A stretch of 17,878 nt of DNA from an uncultured Sphingobacteriia bacterium (lineage in GTDB: Bacteria > Bacteroidota > Bacteroidia > Chitinophagales > Chitinophagaceae): contig CAMFKK010000010.1 of assembly GCA_945957225.1 (NCBI GenBank), forward strand, positions 1-17,878. The letters run 5' to 3'. The position numbers and the translations under genes are program-made. Below are positions 1-7,576 of the stretch, piece by piece; position 1 is the first letter of the stretch, and each line of letters starts with the position of its first letter. The notes beneath the pieces were generated by a model. That model was not told the DNA's origin. It was given only the letters and a program-made list of their open reading frames with translations, and did no database searches.

Positions 1-2098
1 ATCCTATTGAAGCCTGATAACCTTCTTGCGGTGTAATATTGGGATCACTGAGTTTCCAGATATCTGTTGGCGAAATAGCGGTTGTGTTTGATAAAGTGTG
101 TATATATTGTCTTAAAGAGTTGAAACTAAATTTCAAACTTGCATTCTCCTTTAAACTATAACGCATAGAAAATCTAAACTCTGGACCATGATAGGTTTTT
201 ATATTTTTTCCAGCACCATATTGAATACTATCAATAATGCTGTTTTCTTGCTTAGGAACACCTGGAACATATTGATATTGCAAACGTGGACCCAAATAAT
301 TAAATAAAGAATAACGCAAACCGAGATTTATTGTAAAATCATTATTTACTTTAATATTATCGCCAAAATAAAATGCAGATTCTAAAGCCTGTTCTTTTTG
401 AACCTCATTGTATTTCACCAACGAAGATTGAGAATTGGGCTCAAACACACCAGGATTTAATTTATAAAGTATAGTATTCAAACCAAAATTGATAGAATGC
501 TTATTTGATGGATTATAGTTAAAATCATATTTTAAATGAGATTGACTAATTTTAAAACTTAACTTAAATGCATTTAGAGGCACTTCAGTACTGCTAATTT
601 TGTATCCATAATTGTCTGTTCCTACAGATAAAACAGAATAGAAACGATTGTTAACAATATGCTTCCATTTAACTATCAAATTTTTATTACCGTATTGAAA
701 AGTAGTGTCTTTATTTAATCTAAAGTCGTCATGACTTAAATATCCAGTAATATACAAACTGTTCTTTGTGTTAAACTGATGTGTGATTTGTAAATTTAAA
801 TCATAAAAAGAAGCTTTACTGTTTTTATAAGATTCTTCAGGTATTTGATTTAAGATCCAGTTTGAATAAGTTGTTCTACCACTAACTAAAAAGCTTGTTT
901 TATCCTTTTTGATGGGACCTTCTAAGGTTAACCTACTTGTTAATAAACCAATTCCGCCCGACCCGCTAAGCTTTTTACTATTTCCATCCCTAGTGCTTAC
1001 CTCTAACACACTTGAAAGTCTGCCGCCGTATTTTTCAGGAATTGCACTTTTATATAACTCAACACTCTTAACCACATCGGCATTAAACGCAGAAAAGAAT
1101 CCAAATAAGTGGGATGGGTTATAAATAGTGGCATCATTTAATAAAATTAAATTTTGATCAGCAGCACCACCTCTTACATTGAAGCCCGTACTTGCTTCTC
1201 CCACAGAAGTTACACCAGGCAAAGTGAGTACTACTCTTAACACATCTGACTCACCTAAAACGGAGGGCAATTGTTTGATAGTTTTAATGGATACTTTATC
1301 TAAACCCATTTGAGTACCTCTCAAATTAGATCTTCTATCATTGACAACTGTAACTGCTTTTAAACTTGCAATATATTCATTCATCTCAATGTTTAATTTA
1401 CCTTCACTATATAATTGTAGTTCCCGTTTGGTATCTTTCATACCCATACTACTAACAAACAGGGTATGTCTACCTCTTGGCAAACGAAATGTATAATATC
1501 CAAACTGATCAGTGATGATTTTAATTTTACTATTTTCAACAAAAACAATAGCACCACTTATGGCTTCTCCGTTTTTATAATCCCTAACATACCCAGCCAA
1601 TACTGTTTCGGATTTGTCATTCATACTAGCCTTGTTGCCAATTTCAAATAATTTCTGCTCAATAGAAACATTTAATTGTCCTTTTTCTAAATTACTTAAA
1701 ACGGGAACTGTGATTTTTCCATCAGATCTAGGACTATCCAAATGTTTATTAAAAAAATTAGTTGCAAGTTCTGTTTGAAGTTGAAACTTTTTTGAAATAA
1801 ACACATTTCCAATTCCATCAATTGAAAATTGTAAACCATTTGATTGAATGGTTTTTTGTAAAACTTCAACAAGCAAGTAGGCGCCTTCTTTAAGTGAAAT
1901 ATTTAGTGTATCAATATCTTTGATTTCAAAATAAATATTACAGTCAAACTTCAAGGATAATTCATCAATAAATTGTTTTGCAGAAACATGGTTATACTCT
2001 TTAAGAGGTATTTTTTCTTTGGTTTGAGCATTGGCATTTACCAATAGCAATACAAAAAAACAAGATGAAAGATAGTATAGAAAAATTTGCTTATTCAT
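1..2098 (-). CDS. TonB-dependent outer-membrane receptor with STN domain, C-terminus cut off by window edge
   Basis: I translated this by hand from an ATG at 2096-2098. The frame stays open for 699 codons to the window edge. The N-terminus is a signal peptide ending near NANAQ (about residues 1-25). Residues about 33-105 resemble an STN (secretin/TonB short N-terminal) domain, and about 165-250 a carboxypeptidase-regulatory-like domain (LAGYVRD...GYYTFRLP). A plug domain follows at about 255-375, with the hallmark pieces LTLPGV, FNVRGG, NPSHLFGFFS and YGGRLSSVLEV. The rest is beta-barrel. Family members with this layout are usually several hundred residues longer than a plug, so I infer that the last barrel strands are missing. 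Such receptors import substrates too large for porins, using TonB energy; the substrate cannot be read here. The start overlaps the upstream gene by 8 bases, which suggests translational coupling. No sigma/anti-sigma pair, often a partner of STN receptors, is in view. Confidence 0.93.
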   Translation of the reverse strand, partial: MNKQIFLYYLSSCFFVLLLVNANAQTKEKIPLKEYNHVSAKQFIDELSLKFDCNIYFEIKDIDTLNISLKEGAYLLVEVLQKTIQSNGLQFSIDGIGNVFISKKFQLQTELATNFFNKHLDSPRSDGKITVPVLSNLEKGQLNVSIEQKLFEIGNKASMNDKSETVLAGYVRDYKNGEAISGAIVFVENSKIKIITDQFGYYTFRLPRGRHTLFVSSMGMKDTKRELQLYSEGKLNIEMNEYIASLKAVTVVNDRRSNLRGTQMGLDKVSIKTIKQLPSVLGESDVLRVVLTLPGVTSVGEASTGFNVRGGAADQNLILLNDATIYNPSHLFGFFSAFNADVVKSVELYKSAIPEKYGGRLSSVLEVSTRDGNSKKLSGSGGIGLLTSRLTLEGPIKKDKTSFLVSGRTTYSNWILNQIPEESYKNSKASFYDLNLQITHQFNTKNSLYITGYLSHDDFRLNKDTTFQYGNKNLIVKWKHIVNNRFYSVLSVGTDNYGYKISSTEVPLNAFKLSFKISQSHLKYDFNYNPSNKHSINFGLNTILYKLNPGVFEPNSQSSLVKYNEVQKEQALESAFYFGDNIKVNNDFTINLGLRYSLFNYLGPRLQYQYVPGVPKQENSIIDSIQYGAGKNIKTYHGPEFRFSMRYSLKENASLKFSFNSLRQYIHTLSNTTAISPTDIWKLSDPNITPQEGYQASIG

Positions 2099-2813
2099 GA
2101 ATTACTGTATCTAAAAAAGTAGCCAATGCAACTAATGTCTTTCCCGGATCTTTAGCATAATTAAGTTTCCCTTTTCGCATATACTTTTTTAATTGATCCT
2201 TTTGATTTTTGTATAAATTAAAATAATCAGAAATCCGTTTTACTTCATGATACTCATTTTGTGCAAAGACATAGAATTTATCATATTGCACAAAGCTTGA
2301 AGTATTGTCCTCCGCTTTTAATGAAGCCTCAATTCTTTTGAAGTATTTTGCCAAGACAGATGCCTTCCCATTAAATAACAATTCATAAAAACCCTGACCA
2401 GGATTGTACTCATGAACACTGTCAGTAATTTTAATAAAGTGGTGGTGGTTGATCGTGAATTCAGAAACATAGTTATTGATAATTGCCATCTCAAATTCCT
2501 TTGTAGCATTTAAAATAACAAGCTGATTCTTAACTAAATCGTATTTTAATGGAATATCACGATAAATGAAGTTCTGAAAGGTAATATCTGCACTTTTAAG
2601 TTGATCTGTATCAAAATAGGGGTGCCCAATAACTTTGTTCCAATATTTTAAGTACGCGCTGCCATTATACAATGCTGCACTTGTATTAACAATTTGCTGA
2701 AATTTAGTATTTTGATGATCAATAGACTTTATTAAAAGATCATTTACCGAAACTGTTGCTTGAGCATTTAATTCAGATGAAAGAAAGATTAGATAAATAA
2801 CAAGCAATCGCAT
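2091..2813 (-). CDS. Exported protein of unknown function, upstream partner of TonB receptor
   Basis: This 240-residue protein begins with a signal peptide (MRLLVIYLIFLSSELNAQA, cleavage probably after the AQA). The mature part has no membrane segment and no enzyme motif I recognise. Visible pieces are GHPYFDTDQL around residues 62-71, IPLKYDLVKNQLVIL around 91-105, and a lysine-rich tail. I recall similar GHPYF-containing proteins beside TonB receptors in Bacteroidota, but cannot name a family with certainty. It ends in GTA ATT CAT GAA TAA, so the receptor ATG lies inside its last codons (8-base overlap) and the two are almost certainly one operon. The likely role is a periplasmic accessory to that receptor; this is inferred from position only. 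The ATG at 2811-2813 has no Shine-Dalgarno sequence, as is usual in this phylum. Confidence 0.85.
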   Translation of the reverse strand: MRLLVIYLIFLSSELNAQATVSVNDLLIKSIDHQNTKFQQIVNTSAALYNGSAYLKYWNKVIGHPYFDTDQLKSADITFQNFIYRDIPLKYDLVKNQLVILNATKEFEMAIINNYVSEFTINHHHFIKITDSVHEYNPGQGFYELLFNGKASVLAKYFKRIEASLKAEDNTSSFVQYDKFYVFAQNEYHEVKRISDYFNLYKNQKDQLKKYMRKGKLNYAKDPGKTLVALATFLDTVIHE

Positions 2814-2984
2814 AATGGGTATTTAGATGCACTTAGGTAATTTAATAAGAAATAGTGCACAAATAAATCCTTTTATATAAGCGGCAAGTGCAAATGGTCT
2901 GAAAAAAACAGTTAAAATAATTAATTTTAAATTAAAGAATCACTACTAAACAATTAGTACACTTTTTTGACCTTAGATAGATAT
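2814..2984. promoter_or_regulatory. Divergent intergenic region with three AGTGCA hexamers
   Basis: This 171-base AT-rich spacer separates the receptor operon (minus) from the acetyltransferase (plus), so it must hold the promoters of both. The hexamer TGCACT lies at 2828-2833, and its reverse complement AGTGCA at 2854-2859 and 2887-2892. The first two form an inverted repeat with a 20-base spacer. This could be an operator, but a hexamer repeated three times is weak evidence. I see no clean copy of the Bacteroidota promoter consensus (TTTG, then TAnnTTTG). Confidence 0.35.
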
Positions 2985-3542
2985 ATGAACCTTTTTGAAG
3001 AAATGCTTGCAGGTGGGCGCATTCCCAACGACCATCCTCAAATCAGTCTTTTATGGGATGCAGTTGCACAAACCATACAGCACTCTGCGCTATTAAATAG
3101 CTCCACCTCTGTTGCTGAAAGCAGAATTAGGATCAGCGAAATTATTGGAAAGGAAATTGACCAAAGCACCACCATCTTTGTACCCTTTCATACCAATTTT
3201 GGTAAGCATACTTGGATTGGTAAAAACGTATTCATCAACCATGCATGTAGCTTTCTAGACTTAGGTGGTATTACCATAGAAGACAATGTACTCATTGGAC
3301 CAAGAGTAAATCTTGTTACAGAGAATCATCCAGTTGATCCTTCGCAAAGAAAGTCATTAGTGTTAGCTGAAATTCGCATTAAAAAGAATGCCTGGATTGG
3401 TGCAGGTGCTACCATTTTACCTGGTGTAACTATTGGAGAAAATTCCATAGTTGCAGCTGGAGCTGTAGTGAATAAAGACGTACCAGACAATTGCATATTT
3501 GGAGGGGTTCCTGCAAAATTTATCAAGACTATAGAAAATTAA
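2985..3542 (+). CDS. Hexapeptide-repeat (left-handed beta-helix) acetyltransferase, maltose/galactoside O-acetyltransferase type
   Basis: This 185-residue cytoplasmic protein should transfer acetyl from acetyl-CoA to a hydroxyl of a sugar or related acceptor. A helical N-terminus is followed by hexapeptide repeats from about residue 65: HTWIGKNVFINH, ITIEDNVLIGP, AWIGAGATILPGVTIGENSIVAAGAVV. The chain closes with FGGVPAKFIKTI, typical of the MaaT/LacA/NodL group. His115 in TENHPVDP matches the conserved catalytic histidine of that family. The length fits. An in-frame TTG at 2967 would add six residues, but the ATG at 2985 is preferred because the family begins about there. The acceptor cannot be told from sequence. 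It is followed after 11 bases by a DUF1905 gene, probably cotranscribed. Confidence 0.9.
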   Translation: MNLFEEMLAGGRIPNDHPQISLLWDAVAQTIQHSALLNSSTSVAESRIRISEIIGKEIDQSTTIFVPFHTNFGKHTWIGKNVFINHACSFLDLGGITIEDNVLIGPRVNLVTENHPVDPSQRKSLVLAEIRIKKNAWIGAGATILPGVTIGENSIVAAGAVVNKDVPDNCIFGGVPAKFIKTIEN

Positions 3543-3553
3543 AAGCAAAATAA

Positions 3554-3856
3554 TTGCGACACAAAAACATCCAATACCAATTTTCAGCCAAACCCTGGCA
3601 ACACGCAGGTCCAGGGGGATGGTATTTTGTTTCTTTACCTACTAAACTTTCTCAAGAAATTAGAACGGTTTTTAAAATGGATGAGGAAGGTTGGGGCCGA
3701 TTAAAAGCCGGTGCCAAAATTGGTGGTACTGAATGGAAAACAGCCATCTGGTTTGATACCAAACGCAATGCCTATCTACTTCCCTTAAAAGCTGAAATCA
3801 GGAAAAAGGAGCAAATTCTAATGGACAAAATGCTTGAAATTATTATTTGGGTCTAG
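3554..3856 (+). CDS. DUF1905 domain protein with apparent TTG start
   Basis: A single small domain of about 100 residues, recognised as DUF1905 by YQFSAKPWQHAGPGGWYFVSLP near the N-terminus (read as YQFSAKPW then GGWYFVSLP), then GWGRLKAGAKIGGTEWKTAIW, and a closing IRKKEQILMDKMLEIIIWV strand pattern. The biochemical role of the family is not established. It is a small beta-barrel-like protein and is sometimes fused to a YdeI-type domain, which is absent here. There is no ATG before the domain. The frame is closed by TAA at 3551-3553, directly before TTG at 3554, so TTG is the only initiator that keeps the domain intact. The gene follows the acetyltransferase stop by 11 bases on the same strand, consistent with a two-gene operon. 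Confidence 0.78.
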   Translation: MRHKNIQYQFSAKPWQHAGPGGWYFVSLPTKLSQEIRTVFKMDEEGWGRLKAGAKIGGTEWKTAIWFDTKRNAYLLPLKAEIRKKEQILMDKMLEIIIWV

Positions 3857-3874
3857 CCATTCACTTATTACCAT

Positions 3875-3958
3875 TGGTTCAACCAACCGAAAATCAAATA
3901 TTTATTGGATGGATTTTAAACTTGATATGTAAATCTTAGTCATAGCTAAAATTGACTA
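3875..3958 (+). promoter_or_regulatory. Upstream region of serine hydrolase with blocks shared with 5107-5196
   Basis: The spacer before the serine-hydrolase gene carries TGGTTCAACCAACC at 3875-3888, inside a 13-base palindrome at 3874-3886 (TTGGTT, C, AACCAA). It then has TTGATA, TTAGTCAT, and AAATTGACTA at 3949-3958, directly before the ATG. Near-copies of the same four blocks occur in the same order before the HAD gene. This suggests a shared control region or a small duplication. I do not see a consensus promoter. Confidence 0.35.
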
Positions 3959-5035
3959 ATGCTAAAATCCAATATACTCTTATTAGCCGCAGTTCTGTCC
4001 ATTTTTATATGCGGATGCAAAAAAAACAATACTCCCTCTACCGATAATGGTACAACCATGTATTTTCCATCCAATACAGATGCCAATTGGGAAACCAAAT
4101 CATTGGAAAGTTTGGGTTGGAATCAATCGGCCGCAACAGCATTAAAGTCCTATTTGATTCAGAAAAATACTAAGTCATTTATGATCTTGGTGAATGGCAG
4201 GATTGTGATGGAGGAATATTTTAATGGCCATTCACAAAATGCAACATGGCAATGGAATAGTGCAGGAAAAACACTTGTTGCCAGTACCACCGGGATAGCA
4301 CAACAAGAGGGTTTACTAAATATCAATAATAAAGTTTCCCAATACTTAGGAACGGGTTGGACAAGTGAAGCCATTGATAAAGAAAATTTAATTACGTCTA
4401 AACATCTGCTCACCATGACATCTGGAATTGATGACGGCAGTGAATTGGTAATTAAGCAGAACCTAACTTATCTGGCGGATGCAGGAACTAGGTGGTCCTA
4501 TCATAATGTGTTTCAAAAACTGATGGATGTAGTGGCTTCAGCAAGTAAGCAGGATTTTGAAACCTATTTCAATACAAAATTGAAATCTAAAATTGGAATG
4601 GATGGGTTTTGGAATAATGGATTCATTTTTAAAATATTTCATAGCAATACCAGAAGTATGGCAAGATTTGGCATATTAGCACTGAATAAGGGAAAGTGGA
4701 ATAATGAACAAATTCTGAATGAAGGCTATTTCAATGAAAGCACCAATTCTTCCCAAACTATCAATCCTTCATATGGATATCTCTGGTGGTTAAATGGAAA
4801 AGCAAAATACATGGTGCCTGGGGCACAAACTGTATTCTCTGGTTCACTAGTTCCAAATGCTCCAACGGATATGTTTGCAGCAATGGGTGCAGAAGACCAA
4901 CGGATCTATGTTATCCCAAGCAAAAATATGGTTGTGGTTAGAATGGGAAATGCCTCTGATCCGGCTAATCCAAACTTTGCGGTATCTGGTTTTGACAATG
5001 AACTATGGCAAAAAATTAATGCTGTTATCAATTAA
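3959..5035 (+). CDS. Serine hydrolase lipoprotein of the beta-lactamase class C / 6-aminohexanoate-dimer hydrolase family
   Basis: This 358-residue lipoprotein has a signal sequence ending in the lipobox ICGC (Cys20), so it is probably anchored in the periplasm or at the cell surface. The serine-hydrolase fold is shown by the S-x-x-K motif SAGK (Ser101, Lys104) and the Y-x-N motif YHN (Tyr181, Asn183). Also present are LLTMTSGI after the first motif, YGYLWWLNG, and the C-terminal strand RIYVIPSKNMVVVRMG typical of the family. The third conserved box (HxG/KTG) is not obvious and appears as AMGAED. Members cleave amide or ester bonds of varied small substrates or D-peptides; resistance to beta-lactams should not be assumed. 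The gene stands alone between a 102-base and a 234-base spacer. Confidence 0.88.
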   Translation: MLKSNILLLAAVLSIFICGCKKNNTPSTDNGTTMYFPSNTDANWETKSLESLGWNQSAATALKSYLIQKNTKSFMILVNGRIVMEEYFNGHSQNATWQWNSAGKTLVASTTGIAQQEGLLNINNKVSQYLGTGWTSEAIDKENLITSKHLLTMTSGIDDGSELVIKQNLTYLADAGTRWSYHNVFQKLMDVVASASKQDFETYFNTKLKSKIGMDGFWNNGFIFKIFHSNTRSMARFGILALNKGKWNNEQILNEGYFNESTNSSQTINPSYGYLWWLNGKAKYMVPGAQTVFSGSLVPNAPTDMFAAMGAEDQRIYVIPSKNMVVVRMGNASDPANPNFAVSGFDNELWQKINAVIN

Positions 5036-5106
5036 AGTCAATTGAATGAATATTTATTGAACACTTATTCACCGCAAACCAGATGATACTTTTGATGAAC
5101 TAATAA

Positions 5107-5196
5107 TGGTTCAACAACCTAGAAAGTAAAACACCTAAACTAATTGCAATTTGTAAGTTGATACCATTACTTTAAGTTACTCATCCAAATTGACTA
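5107..5196 (+). promoter_or_regulatory. Second copy of the shared upstream blocks, in spacer 5036-5269
   Basis: This 234-base spacer has no convincing gene. It contains TGGTTCAACAACC at 5107-5119, TTGATA near 5158, TTACTCAT, and AAATTGACTA at 5187-5196. These are in the same order and at nearly the same spacing (80 versus 74 bases between outer blocks) as before the serine hydrolase. An 18-codon open frame starting with ATG at 5200 and ending at 5256 follows directly. It may be a leader, the remnant of a lost gene, or chance. The HAD gene begins 13 bases after it. Confidence 0.35.
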
Positions 5197-5269
5197 TTCA
5201 TGAAAAAAGAATGGTTTTCAAATAAAGTTCTTCAAAAAAATAGTATTATCTTTTGAATAAATATCTGAC

Positions 5270-6280
5270 ATGAAATCCATTCAATTTTCATTAAGGTTCA
5301 TTTATTTGTTTGCCTTTGTATTAATAGCTGCCTGTACCAATAAGCAAGATTCAAAAGATGTCCTTGAAAATAAACAAGAAAATTCCAAAGACCCTCTTCC
5401 CTCTTGGAACAATGGTACATTAAAAACTGCAATCATCAACTTTGTAAAAGAGTCAACTGATACTAATTCAAAGCATTTTATTCCTACCATTAACCGAATA
5501 GCAACCTTTGACAATGACGGAACGCTCTGGGCTGAAAAGCCTTTGGTGCAGGAATTGTTTGCATTGCATCGCATAAGTAAAATGGTTAAAGAAAATCCAG
5601 CTTTGGCAAAAAAACAACCCTTTAAAGCCGTTTTGGAAAAAGACGTTCAATTCTTTAAAAAAGGGGGTGAAAAAGCCTTGATAGAATTAGTGATTGCTTC
5701 ACATACGGGCATGTCTGAGGACCAATTTGAAAAGGAGGTTTCTGATTTCATGGCAACTGGCACTTATTCTTCTGGAAAACATTTTCAAGACATTACCTAT
5801 CAACCGCAATTAGAATTGCTGAATTATTTGCGTGCCAATGGTTTTAAAACTTTTATTTGCTCAGGAGGTACCATTGAATTTATTAGGGTTTTTTCTCAAG
5901 AATATTATGGCATTCCAAAAGAACAAGTAATTGGAACTTCCTTTAAATATCAATATGTGGATAGTAATAAATCAATTGTACGTCTACCTGCTTTAAATTC
6001 TTTTGATGACAAAGCAGGAAAACCTGTAAATATACAATTACATATTGGACAAAGACCTGTATTTGCCTGCGGAAATGTTGGTGCAGGTGGTGATATTGCC
6101 ATGCTACAATATTCACAGGGCAGTAAGTTTCCAAGTTTTCAAATGCTTGTTAACCATACTGATTCTACAAGGGAGTTTTTTTACCAAGAAAAGGACAGTG
6201 CTTCTTTAAAAGCAGCAGCCCTAAACAAATGGCATGTAATCAATATGAAAGAAGACTGGAAAACGGTATATAGAAATTAA
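5270..6280 (+). CDS. HAD-superfamily phosphatase-like lipoprotein
   Basis: This 336-residue protein has a lipoprotein signal with lipobox IAAC (Cys22), so it acts outside the cytoplasm. HAD motif I is TFDNDGTLW with nucleophile Asp81 and acid/base Asp83. A helical cap follows (about residues 90-180), then motif II FICSGG (Ser198) and a likely motif III lysine around KAGKP (Lys248/Lys251). Motif IV reads CGNVGAGGDIAML (Asp275). The usual form in secreted HAD phosphatases is GNSDGD, so one acidic residue seems replaced and two residues added; this may be normal for the subfamily. Phosphomonoester hydrolysis is the likely reaction, with the substrate unknown. It precedes an OprP/OprO-type porin by 59 bases on the same strand, which suggests release and uptake of phosphate. 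Confidence 0.88.
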   Translation: MKSIQFSLRFIYLFAFVLIAACTNKQDSKDVLENKQENSKDPLPSWNNGTLKTAIINFVKESTDTNSKHFIPTINRIATFDNDGTLWAEKPLVQELFALHRISKMVKENPALAKKQPFKAVLEKDVQFFKKGGEKALIELVIASHTGMSEDQFEKEVSDFMATGTYSSGKHFQDITYQPQLELLNYLRANGFKTFICSGGTIEFIRVFSQEYYGIPKEQVIGTSFKYQYVDSNKSIVRLPALNSFDDKAGKPVNIQLHIGQRPVFACGNVGAGGDIAMLQYSQGSKFPSFQMLVNHTDSTREFFYQEKDSASLKAAALNKWHVINMKEDWKTVYRN

Positions 6281-6339
6281 AGCGCATGCATTCATTTACA
6301 TTTCCCGTTCAAGTCATTTAATTAAATTGATAGAAACCA

Positions 6340-7533
6340 ATGTCTAAAAAAAGACTTCTTTTCCTTTTATTTTTTACAATCTCTATTATAAGCATTGCAC
6401 AATCTAAATTAGATACAAGCAAGCAGGTCAAGGCAGCGTATGGAAGCAAAGGTTTTGAATTAAGCACAAGAGACAACCGATTTTTATTTCAAATTCAAAG
6501 CAGACTTCAATTTAGATTTTCTACCCCAGGTGATCAAGATCCAGCCAATTTTGATGATTACCAAACAGGCGGACATTCCGTATTTAAGATAAATAGGGCA
6601 AGGCTGAAAGTTGGGGGACATGCCTATCAGCCTTGGTTAAAATATTATTGGGAATATGAATTAAGTCAGAGCAATTTGCTTGACTTTAGAATAATGGTTG
6701 AGAAATGGAAAGCCCTGAGCTTAAAAGTGGGGCAATGGAAAGTAGAATTTTCAAGGGAGCGTTTTATCAGTAGTGGAGAACAACAAATGATGGATCGTTC
6801 ATTGATCAATCGTCCATTTACGGTAGATAGACAACAAGGCATAGAATTATATGGACACTTAAATGGAAAAGGAATTGCCAATTTTAATTATTGGGTTGCC
6901 GCTTTAACTGGTACTGGTAGAGGCAATGCAAAAAACGATGACTCCAATCTTATGTATTTTGGCAGGCTTCAGTGGAATTTCTTAGGCAAACCCCTAGACT
7001 TTGAAGGTGGAGATTTGGAATATCATAGTAAACCAGCGGCCATTATTGCATTTGCCGCCATTACCAACCAAAGCCCATTTACTAGATTTTCACAAAGTGG
7101 GGGTGGATCATTGGAAGGTTTTGAAAATGGAAAACCTGGGCAATACCGAGTTAATCAAAGCAACCTTGAAACAGCATTTATGTACAAAGGTTTTTCATGG
7201 CAAAGTGAATGGCATCATAAATTCATCAATGACCAATTAAGTAAGAATACCACAAAACTGAGTGGTTATTATGTTCAAGCAGGCTACTTTTTTCATGACA
7301 TTATTCCTAGTTGGCCTAAACAGTTAGAAATAGCGGCTAGACACGCTTCTTATAAACCTTCAGCTAATGCTTTAGAAAATAATCAAAATGAAACCTCTTT
7401 AATTGGAAATTGGTTTTTTCATGGTCATAAAAATAAATTAAGCACCGAACTTAGTTATTTTGATTATCAAGACAAGCAATTGACATTGGCAGCAGGATGG
7501 AGATTTAGGCTACAGTGGGATATTTCATTATAA
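6340..7533 (+). CDS. Phosphate-selective porin O/P (OprO/OprP) family outer-membrane protein
   Basis: This 397-residue protein has a signal peptide cleaved near SIAQ (about residue 21). The remainder reads as alternating amphipathic beta strands. Family signs are RFLFQIQSRLQFRF at the start of the barrel, the INRARLKVGGHAYQPWLKYYWEYEL strand pair (read as INRARLKVGGHA then KYYWEYEL), LKVGQWKVEFSRE, and SLINRPFTVDRQQGIELYG. It ends with a strand whose last residues are aromatic/hydrophobic (FRLQWDISL). The length matches the family, about 400 residues. The P/O porins form trimeric anion channels. Selectivity for phosphate cannot be read from this sequence and many Bacteroidota members may carry other anions. 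The HAD phosphatase lies 59 bases upstream and the GH2 gene 43 bases downstream, so the three may share a transcript. Confidence 0.88.
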   Translation: MSKKRLLFLLFFTISIISIAQSKLDTSKQVKAAYGSKGFELSTRDNRFLFQIQSRLQFRFSTPGDQDPANFDDYQTGGHSVFKINRARLKVGGHAYQPWLKYYWEYELSQSNLLDFRIMVEKWKALSLKVGQWKVEFSRERFISSGEQQMMDRSLINRPFTVDRQQGIELYGHLNGKGIANFNYWVAALTGTGRGNAKNDDSNLMYFGRLQWNFLGKPLDFEGGDLEYHSKPAAIIAFAAITNQSPFTRFSQSGGGSLEGFENGKPGQYRVNQSNLETAFMYKGFSWQSEWHHKFINDQLSKNTTKLSGYYVQAGYFFHDIIPSWPKQLEIAARHASYKPSANALENNQNETSLIGNWFFHGHKNKLSTELSYFDYQDKQLTLAAGWRFRLQWDISL

Positions 7534-7576
7534 TACTTCTATGATCATGTAATTTAGCATCCTAAATGATGCAAAC

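Noticed and set aside
909..1124. Plus-strand frames within 1-2098 (also 1466-1651)
   Set aside because: They lie opposite the TonB receptor, whose frame gives a continuous, recognisable protein; no domain is seen in them.
1..2098. Frameshift or pseudogene in the TonB receptor
   Set aside because: Hand translation shows one uninterrupted frame to base 1; it is simply cut by the window edge.
2967..2984. TTG start adding six residues to the acetyltransferase
   Set aside because: An ATG at 2985 fits the family start, and the extra residues match nothing.
3959..5035. Calling the serine hydrolase an antibiotic-resistance beta-lactamase
   Set aside because: S-x-x-K and Y-x-N are shared by many esterases and amidases, the third motif is unclear, and nothing here shows beta-lactam specificity.
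5200..5256. 18-codon frame before the HAD gene
   Set aside because: Too short and too lysine/asparagine-rich to call a gene; kept only as part of the shared-block observation.
7557..7572. Small inverted repeat GCATC / GATGC before the GH2 gene
   Set aside because: Only five paired bases, no T tract, expected by chance.
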